Positions 43,541 to 53,955 of a stretch of DNA of 64,000 nt are shown one piece after another (positions within the stretch are counted from its first letter, which is position 1; each line of letters starts with the position of its first letter). The DNA comes from Orientallactaga sibirica (Eukaryota > Chordata > Mammalia > Rodentia > Dipodidae). The stretch is taken from the NCBI GenBank assembly GCA_036365145.1, contig JAEOAD010000031.1:8466001-8530000 (forward strand). The letters are read 5' to 3'. A program made the position numbers and the translations under genes. The notes under the pieces are model-generated. The model was given only the letters and a program-made list of their open reading frames with translations. It was not told the origin of the DNA and ran no database searches.

Positions 43541-43671
43541 CTATGTGTTCTTAATAAATAATTGTGGACTAGTTCAATGAGTGAGGAATGACAGAAAGAA
43601 TAAATAGATGGGTAGTGCTAGACTGAGATTTCTCCAAGGACAAAAAGCCATACTTTCTTATATACTCAATA

Positions 43672-44068
43672 TCATATTAGTTACTTTTCTCATTGCTATA
43701 ATAAAATTCCAAATAAAAGCAACTTAAGGAAGGACAGGTTCTTTTGTGGCTCACAGTTTAAAGGTACAGTCAGTCCAGTATGGCAGAGAAGGTGTGACAG
43801 GACAGCTCTAGCTGTCACAACAGGAGTATAAGACAGCTGGCCACGACTCAGGAAACAAAGAGAGGTGAATAATGGTGCTCAGCTCTCTTTCTCCTTTTCA
43901 TTCATTCTGGGACCCCAATGAATGAATGCTTCCTAGATTCAGGATGGGTCTTCTCTCCTCAGTAAAATTTTTCTGGAAACACCCTCATAGACACACCTAG
44001 AGATGTGTTTTCATGGTCTTTCTAAATCCAGGCAAGGTGACCATTAAGATGAACTAACACACACTATC
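43672..44068 (-). mobile_element. LTR-like medium repeat, minus strand
   Basis: TTAGTTACTTTTCTCATTGC, GCAACTTAAGGAAGGACAGG, ACAGTCAGTCCAGTATGGCA, CTTTCTCCTTTTCATTCATT and GATGAACTAACACAC match, in reverse, the family at 205-600 and 27008-28137. Family name uncertain. Confidence 0.65.
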
Positions 44069-45867
44069 TACTAGTTAAGAAAAAATGTCAATTATTGCTT
44101 GTTTTTAGAATAAACATCCCTGAAGCACGTCTTTATTTGATAATAGAAAAGACTGGATATTCAGTGGAGAGTAGCTACCTTAGGTAAAGATACTGAGGAA
44201 GCCAAACCAAGACAGCTCTCTCCACCAACTTCAACACAAGACATTGTAGTTGTCCCTTCATCAATCACCAGGGCTGAAATTTGTTATTGGTAGTTTAACT
44301 ACGCAACTGTTAGCCTGGGACAGTATTGCTTAATGGCTGTTATCCTTGAGTAAATATTTCTTGATATCCATTCATTTCTCAAAGTGCCCTAGTTTAGAAC
44401 ATAAATTATATGACCACCCAAGTTGCATGGTAAATGCTTTGCATGCCTAATAGGTCTCAAGTTAATAATATTTTCATAAAGACCAAAATGTAATACCACC
44501 TGATGAAGCTTATAACGAAGTCACGAGCAACGAGAGATGAGAAACACATCCACAAATTTAAATGCATTGGAGCATTTTGCACTAGGTGGGACTAGAAGTT
44601 TCAAATGCTAATCTCCATGGTCTTGCAGCTTTCAGAAAGGCTTCAGAGCTATCATAGCTTTGAGGAAGGACCATAGAGAAAATACAATGGAATCTGCTTT
44701 TAAAAAAATGTCAAGGTGTCTTATGTGTTCTGCAAAACACCTGGAGCAATCCTGCCCCGGCTTGTGCATGGATTCTCTCTTTTGTGCTTTTGCTCATGGT
44801 GTCCACATTCCGTGGATGGCCTTTCCCCCTTTTAGACACTTATCTGGCTATTATTCATCCTTTGTGAGCCACTGAGCTTCTCCCATTCACAGTGATCCTA
44901 CATATTTCAATTCTTGAGCACTTTAAATCGTATTTGACTACCTTTTCATTTACCAAATGATACCTTCCTTCTGCATGTTCTTTCATTTGTGGCAGTTTCT
45001 CTTAGCTACAAGTCAAAAGCAAGTTTCCCAGGACAGACTCATACAATTTCAATAGAAGAATAGACTGCTGGCTGGTGAACTGGAGGAGGGGAAGGACAGT
45101 GTGAGGGACTGGGTTCTAGGGCAGGACCAGCCAGCAGTGAGAGGTCACTTGTGAGCGAATGCATATTCCCTCAAGCCACAGCTAGGGAAATGGCCCTTTA
45201 CTAGTGACTTAGGTATGTAGCTTATTGCAGGAATGCAAAGAGAAAAGGATCATGGACTTCTGTGCTTCCTGGAGTAGGTGTGCAACAGTCAAGCAGGTGG
45301 CTCCACTTGTTTAATATGAACTTCTTCCCAACAGTGACATGGAAAAGTGCTACCTCTCTCCAGGTCCTGCCTACACCCATTCTTCTCCAAGTAGGTAGAA
45401 GTGTATGGGAGTGGTATACTCTTTGCGGAGTAGATGTGCTCTTACAAAAGGCATATCACATAACTTTTCTAAGCTATTGGTAGATTCTTACAGGAAATTG
45501 GGAGTATTTCCATGGGGCTCAAGGACTTTTATGGAAGAAAGGAACAATCCATAGAAGATGATATCACATTGCTCTGGGAATGAGAGGCCACGCAAGACAG
45601 AAAGGAACACCTCAATCATATTTGTCTTTGGATCCAGAGAAAGAATTTCAGGAAGGGCAGAGGTACTGAATAATTGCTCCAAGAGAAATGGATACCCTGA
45701 TGCTAGTTGTAACCTGGAAATCATGGAAAAATTTATTACATGAATTATTATTTGCCCTCCTGACCCTCTTTCCCTTTTCCCTCCATCCCTCCCTTTTTCC
45801 CTCCCTCTATCAGTCATCCCCAAGATGAATGTAAATCCTTGGGAGACATTAAAAGTTATTACAATAA
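44069..45867. other. Repeat-poor stretch, no gene
   Basis: The largest frame (129 codons, minus, 45488-45877) is purine-biased because of a CCCTCCCTTTTTCCC tract at about 45765-45812. It has no known domain, and I do not call it a gene. Confidence 0.45.
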
Positions 45868-46155
45868 CTTCTATCATGTGTGTGTGTAAGCCAGAGGCCT
45901 ACCTCAGATGTTGTTCCTCCAGCATGCTATTCCTCTTGTTTTGAGATAGGGTCTCTCATTGGCCCTGAATTCCTGAAGTATATTAGATTGGCTGGCCTTA
46001 GACATCCTCTTGCCATAGTCACTTCTTTCTGCAGCAATGGGGTTGTGTTTGTTACCACACTAGGCATTTTCGCATGGGTACTAAGGATTAAACTCAGGTT
46101 CTCATGCTTGCAAGTTAAGCACTTTAATGACAGGTCTTCTCCCAGTCCCTCAATG
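45868..46155 (-). mobile_element. B4-type SINE, minus strand
   Basis: GTGTGTGTAAGCCAGAGGCC leader, TTGTTTTGAGATAGGGTCTC, TAGATTGGCTGGCCTTAGAC and the ID end AGGTTCTCATGCTTGCAAGT...TCCCAGTCCC. This is one of the clearer B4 copies. Confidence 0.88.
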
Positions 46156-47759
46156 AATATTTTCTATTGAATGACTAGCTGAGAAATTTCTTGGATAATG
46201 AACATTTTCTTTATCTGAGTCATTCTAGAAACTCAACATCAGATATTAGTAATGCCCATAATTCTTTGGTTATTTATTCTGGAAATATAGTTTTCTTTCA
46301 TGTTTGAGAAACAGTGTTTGTCCAATATAGACTGTTCTACTTACAGTGGGCCTTCCCCCACACAATTTAGCATAACACTGTCCTCCATGTCACTCTACAG
46401 AAATTATAGAGTCAAAAATGTATGAATTTATGATCACTAGCTTCTGAACCTCATTGGGCTTCATGTTACTTTGTGTTTTATAGTTTTATTTTATTTATAT
46501 TTGTTCTGAAGTTTCACAGTGGACAGCTTCAAAGAACAAAATGAAGCAGACCATGGATGAAAGATGAGGTTCTAGAACCCAATGGTCTTCGCAGGTTAGA
46601 ATGGCAGGAGCTGTGAAGCCGGTTGAATATAACATGTCTGGCCTGAGCAGAGCACAGAATTCATCAGGAAACACATGGGCCATCTGGGAAGCACTGGGCT
46701 GGTCAGTCATGAAGCTAGGAGAAGAAAAATTACTTGGTGAGCAGGAAAGTATGTTTGCTGAGTTTGCGGGGATTTTTTGAGTATATTCTGGGCTTGGGAT
46801 GGTGGCAGATCTTGCTGCTTGGGGGTTCGGTTAAATCCTTCCTTATTCAAGTAGCCAGACCTCTTCCTCTGCCTGGTGCTTTTGCAGAGGCCTTTTCCCC
46901 CATGGATGGCTGTTCCCTGATCTTTTCAGACTAGTTTTTTTTTCAAGCATGTTCTGAGGTCAGAGAACATCTCTTCAACATTTCTTGCCCAACATCTTAA
47001 TGCATGAAAACCACCCTTCCACCAATTTTTGCCTAAGGTTGGACAACTTCCCATTGAAACAAGAGTTTACCTGTTGGTTGACCCTGGTTCATTGTGTCTG
47101 GTGGATGAAGATGCTACTTCTGCCAGTCCTGGGGTGGGTGGAGCCTATGAGATAGTTTCCAGGCAAATATTTCGAAACACTAAAGGATTAGCTGAGGAGC
47201 AGCCTATTTAGGGAATCTTATTCTAAAAGTCTGATCTATTTTTTTTCAAGAACTAAGAAGAAAAGCAATGCTCTTTTTCTGGATTTCCAGGAAACCATCT
47301 GCTATGTAAGCACAGCTCGCTCAGAAAGAAGACTGACATGGCATGAGCCTTATGTCTAATCACTGAGAATGGTAACCCCATGATTGATCACCCTTCGCTT
47401 GTTTCTGATCCTTTGGACATGCTACTCCTATTTTATGTAGAAAGCCCTACATCCCTGGGCAACCTATCAAATAAAGGCCCAATTCATCTTTCAGAATTCC
47501 CTCATCCATGGAGACTTCCATCCATTCCCAGATAAATGCAGAAGTTTCTGTTCAGTTCTTTCAGACTGCTTCCCACATTACTCTCAGTACTTCATTAAGT
47601 AGTATTTAAAGTCATTCCACATGCCAGAAACCCTCCTAGAAAATGAAAAAGAAAATGAAATGAGACAGAAACCATCTAAATTAACATTCATAACTTTTTG
47701 GCCATATTGATGTGATTGTGTGCTTACACAGTTGCTCTAAGTATATCAGAGCAAAATTT
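46156..47759. other. No gene seen
   Basis: No domain-bearing frame or RNA gene is evident. The text at 46990-47220 has a 60-codon frame with no homolog I recognise. Confidence 0.45.
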
Positions 47760-48020
47760 CTGGAGCCTAGTTGCCCCGAGTCATATTTGGCTCAACATGT
47801 AATTAGCTGCATGGATGAAACAACCTTGACCCTCTGGTACCTCATTGCTCATTTTCCTTATGTGAAAAACAAAACAAAACAAAACAAAACAAAACAAAAA
47901 CTAGGCACTTCAGTAGCATCTTACAGGTTGTCATGAGGAGTAAATGAAATAATGGTCACAAAGTACATAGAATGTTGCTTAAAACATAGTAAGCACTTTT
48001 AAATTTGGGTTATTATTCCA
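47760..48020 (+). mobile_element. MIR SINE with (CAAAA)n inside
   Basis: GCTCATTTTCCTTATGTGAA, then CAGGTTGTCATGAGGAGTAA, TGAAATAATGGTCACAAAGT and GCTTAAAACATAGTAAGCAC follow the 3' half of MIR. A CAAAA array at about 47866-47899 sits where MIR has its AAAATGG core. Confidence 0.78.
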
Positions 48021-48726
48021 CTAGACTTTCTTTTCCTCTAGGGTAGTCCCTTGATTTTATTTTTGTATATTCCAAACATTTGATGTAGTAGGTAGAACAC
48101 CATAAGTGCTTAATAAAGATTTGTTGCATGAGTGGAGCATTGTACAACAGATTAGTTTTCAAAAGAAAAGATTCTAACTCATACATCTCGTCTAACACAG
48201 GGAATTCACTATTTTATTTTCCCTTAAGATAATCCACTTCAACAGTCATGCAGGAAACCAAACGAAGCCTGGAGAATTTTCCATTCTCTCTGGGGCTGGT
48301 ATTGATTTTGCCTACTGAAATATTTGGCTCTTTCATGAAATGAAAAATTATTCACAAACAAAGCAAGAAAAAAGTCTTTAAATGCTTATATCTGCAATTC
48401 ACATGTGATTTAACATTTTTCGTTTTGGATAGGAATGAAAAATGTCTTTCTGTTTGGGATAGGAGTAAAAAATGGCTCCAAATCAATTGGCTATTTGGTA
48501 TACAGTCGTTTTAGAAGATGCATGGGGAACAAAAAATAACTTTGTAAACTGATTTCTGCTTGGAAACAGCAGATCAGTTTTTTTCTCCCTAGCCCAGCCA
48601 GAAACCAGGATTTTATGTATAGGGGTTGTTGAAATAGAATTTGCCAGTTGGTTGGGTCAAATCATTTTTTGGGGAGCCATCTTTCTCCTCTGCCTAGTGA
48701 TTAGTAGGGGAAACAGAAGAACTTGA

Positions 48727-48731
<5 letters not shown>
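48021..48731. other. Repeat-free stretch, possible conserved element
   Basis: No gene is seen. Within 48240-48610 there are a perfect 10-bp E-box palindrome (TCACATGTGA, 48399-48408) and a local duplication at 48422-48474. The block is AT-rich, lacks repeat character and is a candidate regulatory element only. Confidence 0.4.
48422..48474. repeat. Imperfect 30-bp-spaced tandem duplication
   Basis: GTTTTGGATAGGAATGAAAA (from 48422) and GTTTGGGATAGGAGTAAAAA (from 48452) match at 17 of 20 positions with a spacing of 30 bases. Confidence 0.8.

Positions 48732-48765
<34 letters not shown>
48732..48765. repeat. Poly-T run
   Basis: 34 uninterrupted T bases. No SINE body is visible on either side, so its origin is unclear. 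Confidence 0.97.
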
Positions 48766-49234
48766 CGGAGTAAGAGGAGACTTTTGGTTTGAGGAGAGCA
48801 CTGCCATGCCTTGCAGGGAAGATCTAGCAGACAGAGGTACCTTTGACACAATCATTTCTCTCGGCTGGGATCAAAGTCACTCCTCCATGTCTTGAAAACA
48901 GGACTTGACTTTTGCCCATGGTAGAGCTCAACTTGACACTCAGCTTAGACATAATTTCCTCTTCCCTTTACTAAGAATTCTAATCATACTGATAGTTATT
49001 TGCCACTGAAATCATATGGTCTCAGTCCCTGTAACGTGGCACATGAGGGTCTCACCGTAGTCTCTGTAGCTGACACATGAATGCTTGGTATTCCCAGGCA
49101 TATCACAGCTCAGTCATATGTTTTGAGAGTGGCCGTCCGTGTGGTTAATTAGGGATCTAGTTTCTATCCCCAGGACCTTGAATACTTCATAATATCATTC
49201 CTATCCATGGGGGAAAAACCATAACGGGATAAAT
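48766..49234. other. No gene seen
   Basis: No repeat or coding signature is recognised. Confidence 0.4.
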
Positions 49235-49570
49235 TTCTCTCCTCCCTCAAATATATTCAAGTCTTAACCTGCTGTTATGTGAATTTGACCTTACTGGAAG
49301 TAGATTCTTCATAAATTATGACATAAATTTATGAGGCCATATTGGATTATGGTAAGTTCTAAATCCAGTGCCTGGCTTCCTTGTAAGGATAGCGATGGAA
49401 AGGCCTAGGGAAAGCATAGAAAGATTATGTGATGTTGGAGGTGGAGACTGCACTGATGCAACCACAAGTCCAGGAACACAGTGGACCACTTGAAGATACC
49501 CAAAGCTAGGAGGGCGGATGGAACAGTCACTTGTACAGAGACTTAGAGCAAATTTACATTGTTCTACTGC
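49235..49570 (+). mobile_element. MLT1-like LTR
   Basis: AAGTCTTAACCTGCTGTTAT, GAATTTGACCTTACTGGAAG, GAGGCCATATTGGATTATGG, TGCACTGATGCAACCACAAG and GGAACACAGTGGACCACTTG match the body of MLT1-type ancient MaLR LTRs in order. Confidence 0.65.
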
Positions 49571-49679
49571 CCACTTTGTACTAATAATTATTGAAAACCT
49601 TTTGGGGGAGAGAAAGCGAGCGAGAGAACGAGAATTCTCACTGTCACTTCTTTCAGACGTTAAAAATATTGCAACACTA

Positions 49680-50640
49680 TCCTGACTCATTTCAAAGGGA
49701 TGTCCACTGCCATCTTGCTTTCGTATTTCTATACATAATGTGTCATTTCTCTGGTTGCTTTTAAGATTTTCTTTTTGTCGCTGGTTTTAAGCAATTTGAT
49801 TACAACGTGCCTTGGAGTGTTTTTCTTTATGTTTATTGTGTTTTGAGGTCATTTAACTTCTTGAATATGCAGGTTTATTTTTTTTCCACCAAATTTGGCT
49901 ATTTGAAGTTGTCCCACAGTTCACTGATGCTCTGTTTATTTTTATTTTTCAGCCTTTTCCCCTTGTGTTTCAGTTTGAATAGTTGTGATTTCTGTGCCTT
50001 CAATTTCACTAACTGTTTTCTTCTGAGAGGCCATTAAATCTTCCATTAATCCTATTCAGTGGACTTTTTCATCTTTGCATTTTTCATTTGTAGAAATTGA
50101 GTTTTAATATTTCTACTATTTTCCATGTCCCTACTTAACATCTTCAGTTATCCTGTAGCTTCTTAAATATAGGAACTAGCTGCTGTATCTGTTCCAATGT
50201 TCTCAACTAATGACTTTATGATCCGTGACATTTCTCTGTCATATTTATTGACTAAATTTTTGAGTTTTACTTTATCATAGATTATATTTTCCTTCCTTTT
50301 TTTGCTGTTCTGGTAATTTCTGATGAATATTATATCTTGTTGAATTCTGAAATATTTTTTGTATTCCTATACATATTTTGGAATTTTGTCTTATGATATG
50401 CACTTTTATCCTGTCATATCCATCTTTTAAGCTTTGCTGTGTAAACCCAGAGCTATATTCTGAGCATAACTTTACCCCATGACTGAGGAAAAATATTTCT
50501 TAGTCCTTTGATGCCGTTGAAATTATAAGGGTTTTTACTTTGGCTTTGGGGAACAGGTACTATTCCTGGTCCTTTATGAGTTACAAGCTTTGGTTCTGCT
50601 AATTTTTTTCAGGCAACCCATTCTTTCTCTGGGCTCAAGC
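49680..50640 (-). mobile_element. Ancient LINE-1 fragment, antisense
   Basis: TTTTAAGATTTTCTTTTTGT, TTTGATTACAACGTGCCTTG, AACTTCTTGAATATGCAGG, GTTGTCCCACAGTTCACTGA and ATTTCTGATGAATATTATAT form the familiar antisense text of L1M-type elements. No frame is intact. Confidence 0.72.
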
Positions 50641-50644
50641 CAAT

Positions 50645-50670
50645 TTATATATATATATATATATATATAT

Positions 50671-50705
<35 letters not shown>

Positions 50706-50709
50706 TTTT
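50645..50709. repeat. Compound (TA)n-(TTTA)n microsatellite
   Basis: About 13 TA units are followed by about nine TTTA units. Confidence 0.96.
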
Positions 50710-51045
50710 TCGTACTTGTGCCCCAGTGAATACACAACTGGATATGTAACAGAACTTCCTGTAGATGTCTGGAGCATTCTTTCTAGAAAGTTTTCTGTTT
50801 TCCTTCGTTCTCTCCTGTAACCTCTGGCCAGCTCGGCCTGTGGAGATATGTAGCTCTGTCTTGTTAACCGAGAGAAGACTCACTACTTCTTTCACACCTT
50901 AAACTGGCTGGTTGTACAGCCCACTCTTTGTTTTACATCTCTTAGGGAATTACTTGTCTTCCTTGCTTGATGTCTGCTGACTGGGATAATGCTGACTCAT
51001 ACATTTTGGTGGGGTCTTGGTATTTTTAGATGAGGGGTTAATTTG

Positions 51046-51078
<33 letters not shown>

Positions 51079-51329
51079 CCATTTTGGCTTGAATATTGAG
51101 GTGGCCTGAATAATTGGGACCAGGAATCTTTTGGCCTTCTTCATATTAAAAAGCATGGTTTGCATATCTACACTTAAATTCAGACTCTTTTGACCCACTG
51201 TACAGAAGCAATAGCCCAGTGCTAATTTCTTGGTCCAGGCTTAAGAGGCTGTGTGAACTTCTTTTGCATGCCACTTAGAATGCTTCTCTGGGAACGTTAT
51301 CATCATGGTTCAAGAAAGCCCGTCACCCC
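50710..51329. other. No gene; long T-run
   Basis: A T-run of about 29 bases lies at 51050-51078 with no clear SINE body. The rest is unclassified and may be the continuation of the antisense L1. Confidence 0.4.
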
Positions 51330-51635
51330 ATAGACAATTGTCTATGAAGAAAAACAAAACCAGACACCCAGCACGTCCTACTAAATTCAAGTTGACAACC
51401 AGCACAAACTTACCAGCCATGTGAATGAGTGATCTTGGAAGTGGATCATCTAGCCCCACTCAAGCTGTCCCAGCAGATGCTGTGTGGAAAAGACAAGCTG
51501 TCTCTTTAAACCCCACACAAATGACAGAATCCTGAGAAGAACAAGTGACTGTTACTGTTCTAAGTTGCTAAGTTTGTGTGTGTGGGGGGGTCATCTTTAC
51601 ACAGCAACTGGTACCTGAAATAATAATTTTTTCAT
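51330..51635 (+). mobile_element. MLT1-like LTR, 3' part
   Basis: TGATCTTGGAAGTGGATCAT, CTAGCCCCACTCAAGCTGTC, GTTCTAAGTTGCTAAGTTTG and CACAGCAACTGGTACCTGAA follow the 3' end of MLT1-type LTRs. The left edge is uncertain. Confidence 0.65.
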
Positions 51636-51639
51636 AGGC

Positions 51640-52129
51640 AGGAAACCATTCTTTGGCTCATGAGGTGAAAGGAGGCTGAGAAGTGGAATCTAACCATGCT
51701 TCCAAGAAAAAAAACTGGGGATGTGCATTTTCTACGAGCTCCTCATGGATCCACAGTGTTTACTTCTGTAGTCAACATTCCATAAAACTGAAATAATGGA
51801 CTCAAGATTACAGAAAGTGGGTAGATTTGTCCAAATTGTGATTCTGGCTTTTCAGCTCCTCAAACATGAATCTTTCCCTGCATTTCCTTCAAGGTGGCCT
51901 TCATTCATCTCAGTGGCTAAGGCTTTACCCTGTTGTCTATCCCTCCCTAGGCATTCACAGGTTGCTATTTTCTGTATACCCTTCTTCCACGTGACCAATG
52001 GAGAGCAGAAAGTGAAAAGGCACTAGTGGTTGTGAGTCATGGGGAAAACAAATTTCACAAAGAGAGCCTGAATCTGTTAAATATAAAAGCTTCAGGCTGT
52101 CACTCCACTTGGACAGTTCAAGACTCAAC
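51640..52129. other. No gene seen
   Basis: Nothing is classifiable. The 76-codon frame at 51796-52026 has no known domain. Confidence 0.4.
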
Positions 52130-52519
52130 ATGCAGGAGGTAAGGAGTACTTGTGGTGGCTGAGTGGCATTCTCTAAAGCATTATTGTGACCAGCATTGTC
52201 ACAGTAACTATGGTAACTTGCACAAGACCCATACAGTATTGACCTGTCCTGGATGGTGGCGGAGGGCAGGAGGCTCTATTCCTCCCTGAGGAGTTATTGG
52301 CATGTAATGGTGGCTAAAGCAGTGGAGGACATTTTTCTGCAGTGGTATAGCCATTTGTAGGACCAATGTGCTCTAGAAAATATTTCCTACCAATTAACAG
52401 GAAGGCAACCTTAATTAAACTCAAAGGGAGAGGCAGCTCAGTGGAGGGGGGCATGAGGAATGGGAGACAAAGGAGGGTGGTGAGAAAGAATTATGCAATT
52501 TTTTAAAACATATTTTTTA

Positions 52520-52705
52520 GGGATGTAGAGATGGCTTATCTGGTTAAGACATTTGGTTTAAACCTAAGGACCCAGGTTTGATTCCCCAGTACCCATGTAA
52601 GCCAGATGCACAATGTGGCACATGTGTCTGGGGTTTGTTTGCAGTGGCTAGAGGCCCTGGTGTGCCCATTCTCTCTCTTCTCCCTCTCTCTCAAATAAAT
52701 AAATA
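52520..52705 (+). mobile_element. DIP-like SINE
   Basis: GGGATGTAGAGATGGCTTAT head, GGTTTGATTCCCC B box, GTTTGCAGTGGCTAGAGGCC body, CTCTCTC and (AAAT)n tail. Imperfect AAAA(C)ATATTTTTT duplications flank it. Confidence 0.92.
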
Positions 52706-52728
52706 AAATATTTTTTTAAAAAAATATA

Positions 52729-52962
52729 GGGCTGGAGAGATGGCTTAGCTGTTAAGGTGCCTGCCTGTGAGCCTAAGGACCCATGTTTGATTTCCCTGCA
52801 GATCCCATGTAAGCCAGATACACAATGGTGCCACAAGTGCAAGATTGCATATGTGCACTAGGTGGCACAAGCATCTGGAGTTTGACTGCAGTGGCTGAAG
52901 CTCTGATGCACCAATTCTCTCTCTCTTGCTCTCGGTCTGTCTAAAAAGAAATTATAAAAAGT
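52729..52962 (+). mobile_element. DIP-like SINE with internal extra segment
   Basis: GGGCTGGAGAGATGGCTTAG head. In the body an extra stretch of about 40 bases (roughly 52831-52868, CCACAAGTGCAAGATTGC...) separates the AGATACACAATGG and GGTGGCACAAGCATCTGG parts that are adjacent in other copies. Confidence 0.88.
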
Positions 52963-52985
52963 ATTTTTTAATTATTTAAGAGAAA

Positions 52986-53022
<37 letters not shown>

Positions 53023-53161
53023 GGCATGCAAGGGCCTTCTGTCCCTGCAAACGAACTCCAGACACATGTGCTACTTCATGCATCTGGGCACTTGGGAATC
53101 AAATCCAAGCTGTCAGGTTTTGCAAGTAAGCACATTGAACTGCTGAGCTATCTGTCCAGCC
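52963..53161 (-). mobile_element. DIP-like SINE, minus strand
   Basis: (GA)n at 52989-53018, GGGCATGCAAGGGCC, AACGAACTCCAGACACATGT and TGAGCTATCTGTCCAGCC. It lies tail to tail with the preceding plus-strand copy, so the two can form an inverted repeat. Confidence 0.9.
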
Positions 53162-53176
53162 TTCTGCAAAATTTTT

Positions 53177-53227
53177 TGTTTGTTTGTTTTGCAAGGTAGG
53201 GTCTCACTCTGGTCCAGGCTGACCTGG
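53177..53227 (-). mobile_element. Truncated B1 with target duplication
   Basis: GCAAGGTAGGGTCTCACTCT and CCAGGCTGACCTGG are the A-tail-proximal part of a B1. CTTCTGCAAA(A)TTTTT is duplicated at 53161-53176 and 53228-53242, so this stub is an independent 5'-truncated insertion. Confidence 0.85.
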
Positions 53228-53474
53228 CTTCTGCAAATTTTTAAACAAAATATTTTAATTGTTTTTAAAAATAAACAATGACTCACACTCACCCACAAGT
53301 GAGATAAAAATCAAAGTAGAAGATGGAGGGGGAAGAAGAATGGATTCTGTGAAAGACTGATGGAGAAGGGGGCTCGGAAAAGTAATTGGAGGAGATTATA
53401 ATCAAAATTCATTGTCTACAGATATACAAAGTGTCACTAAAATAAATGTTAAGAAGTGTGATTCTGATTCTGGC

Positions 53475-53955
53475 CACCTCAGGACTGGGGCTGACATTGG
53501 TTGAATCCCCATGGCTCTCACCCCTCCTGGGAGAGATTTCAACAGGAGGCATTTGTGAGACTGACTGCTGTCGACTTTGTTGTTAGTGTATCATCTTGGG
53601 TAGGCTATGGTATCTATTTCATCAACATCTCACCCAGGTGTTTCTGGGAAGATCTTTTGATGACGTGACAGCATCTCTCTTCAGTTGACTCTATGTAAGA
53701 GTGGTTGCCCTCTGTAATGTACATAGGCAGATCCCATCAGTTGAAAGGTCTTACAGGCTCACCAGGTTTCTCTGGTGAATGGATGAGAAATTTTGCTTCA
53801 AGATGACAGCATCAGCTCTTGCCTTCAGATTTTCAGTGTGCCAGACTGGTCCCATATATTTTGAATGTATAGGTCCCTGCAATTAGGTGAGTTAATTCCT
53901 TGAAATATTGGTGTCTCTATAGAACCCTGACTGATAGTGCATGAGGGGACCTGGG
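53475..53955 (+). mobile_element. Old ERVL/MaLR-type LTR, low certainty
   Basis: CATCTCACCCAGGTG, CAGATCCCATCAGTTGAAAG, GTGAGTTAATTCCTTGAAAT and TCTATAGAACCCTGACTGAT have the order and closing words of a class of ancient mammalian LTRs ending AGAACCCTGACTAATAC. Subfamily not assigned. Confidence 0.5.

Larger units (their letters stand above)
52130..53460 (+). mobile_element. LINE-1 3' UTR broken by four SINEs
   Basis: The left part (52130-52519) reads like rodent L1 3' UTR (CATTATTGTGACCAGCATTG, GGCTAAAGCAGTGGAGGAC, purine-rich GGAGGGTGGTGAGAAAG). The right part (53228-53460) holds AGATGGAGGGGGAAGAAGAA, AAAATTCATTGTCTACAGA and a final AAAATAAATGTTAAG. Between them lie three DIP SINEs and a B1 fragment. 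Confidence 0.65.

Noticed and set aside
45488..45877. A 129-codon minus-strand frame rich in Gly/Arg/Lys
   Set aside because: It is driven by a pyrimidine-rich tract on the plus strand. No homology is recognised.
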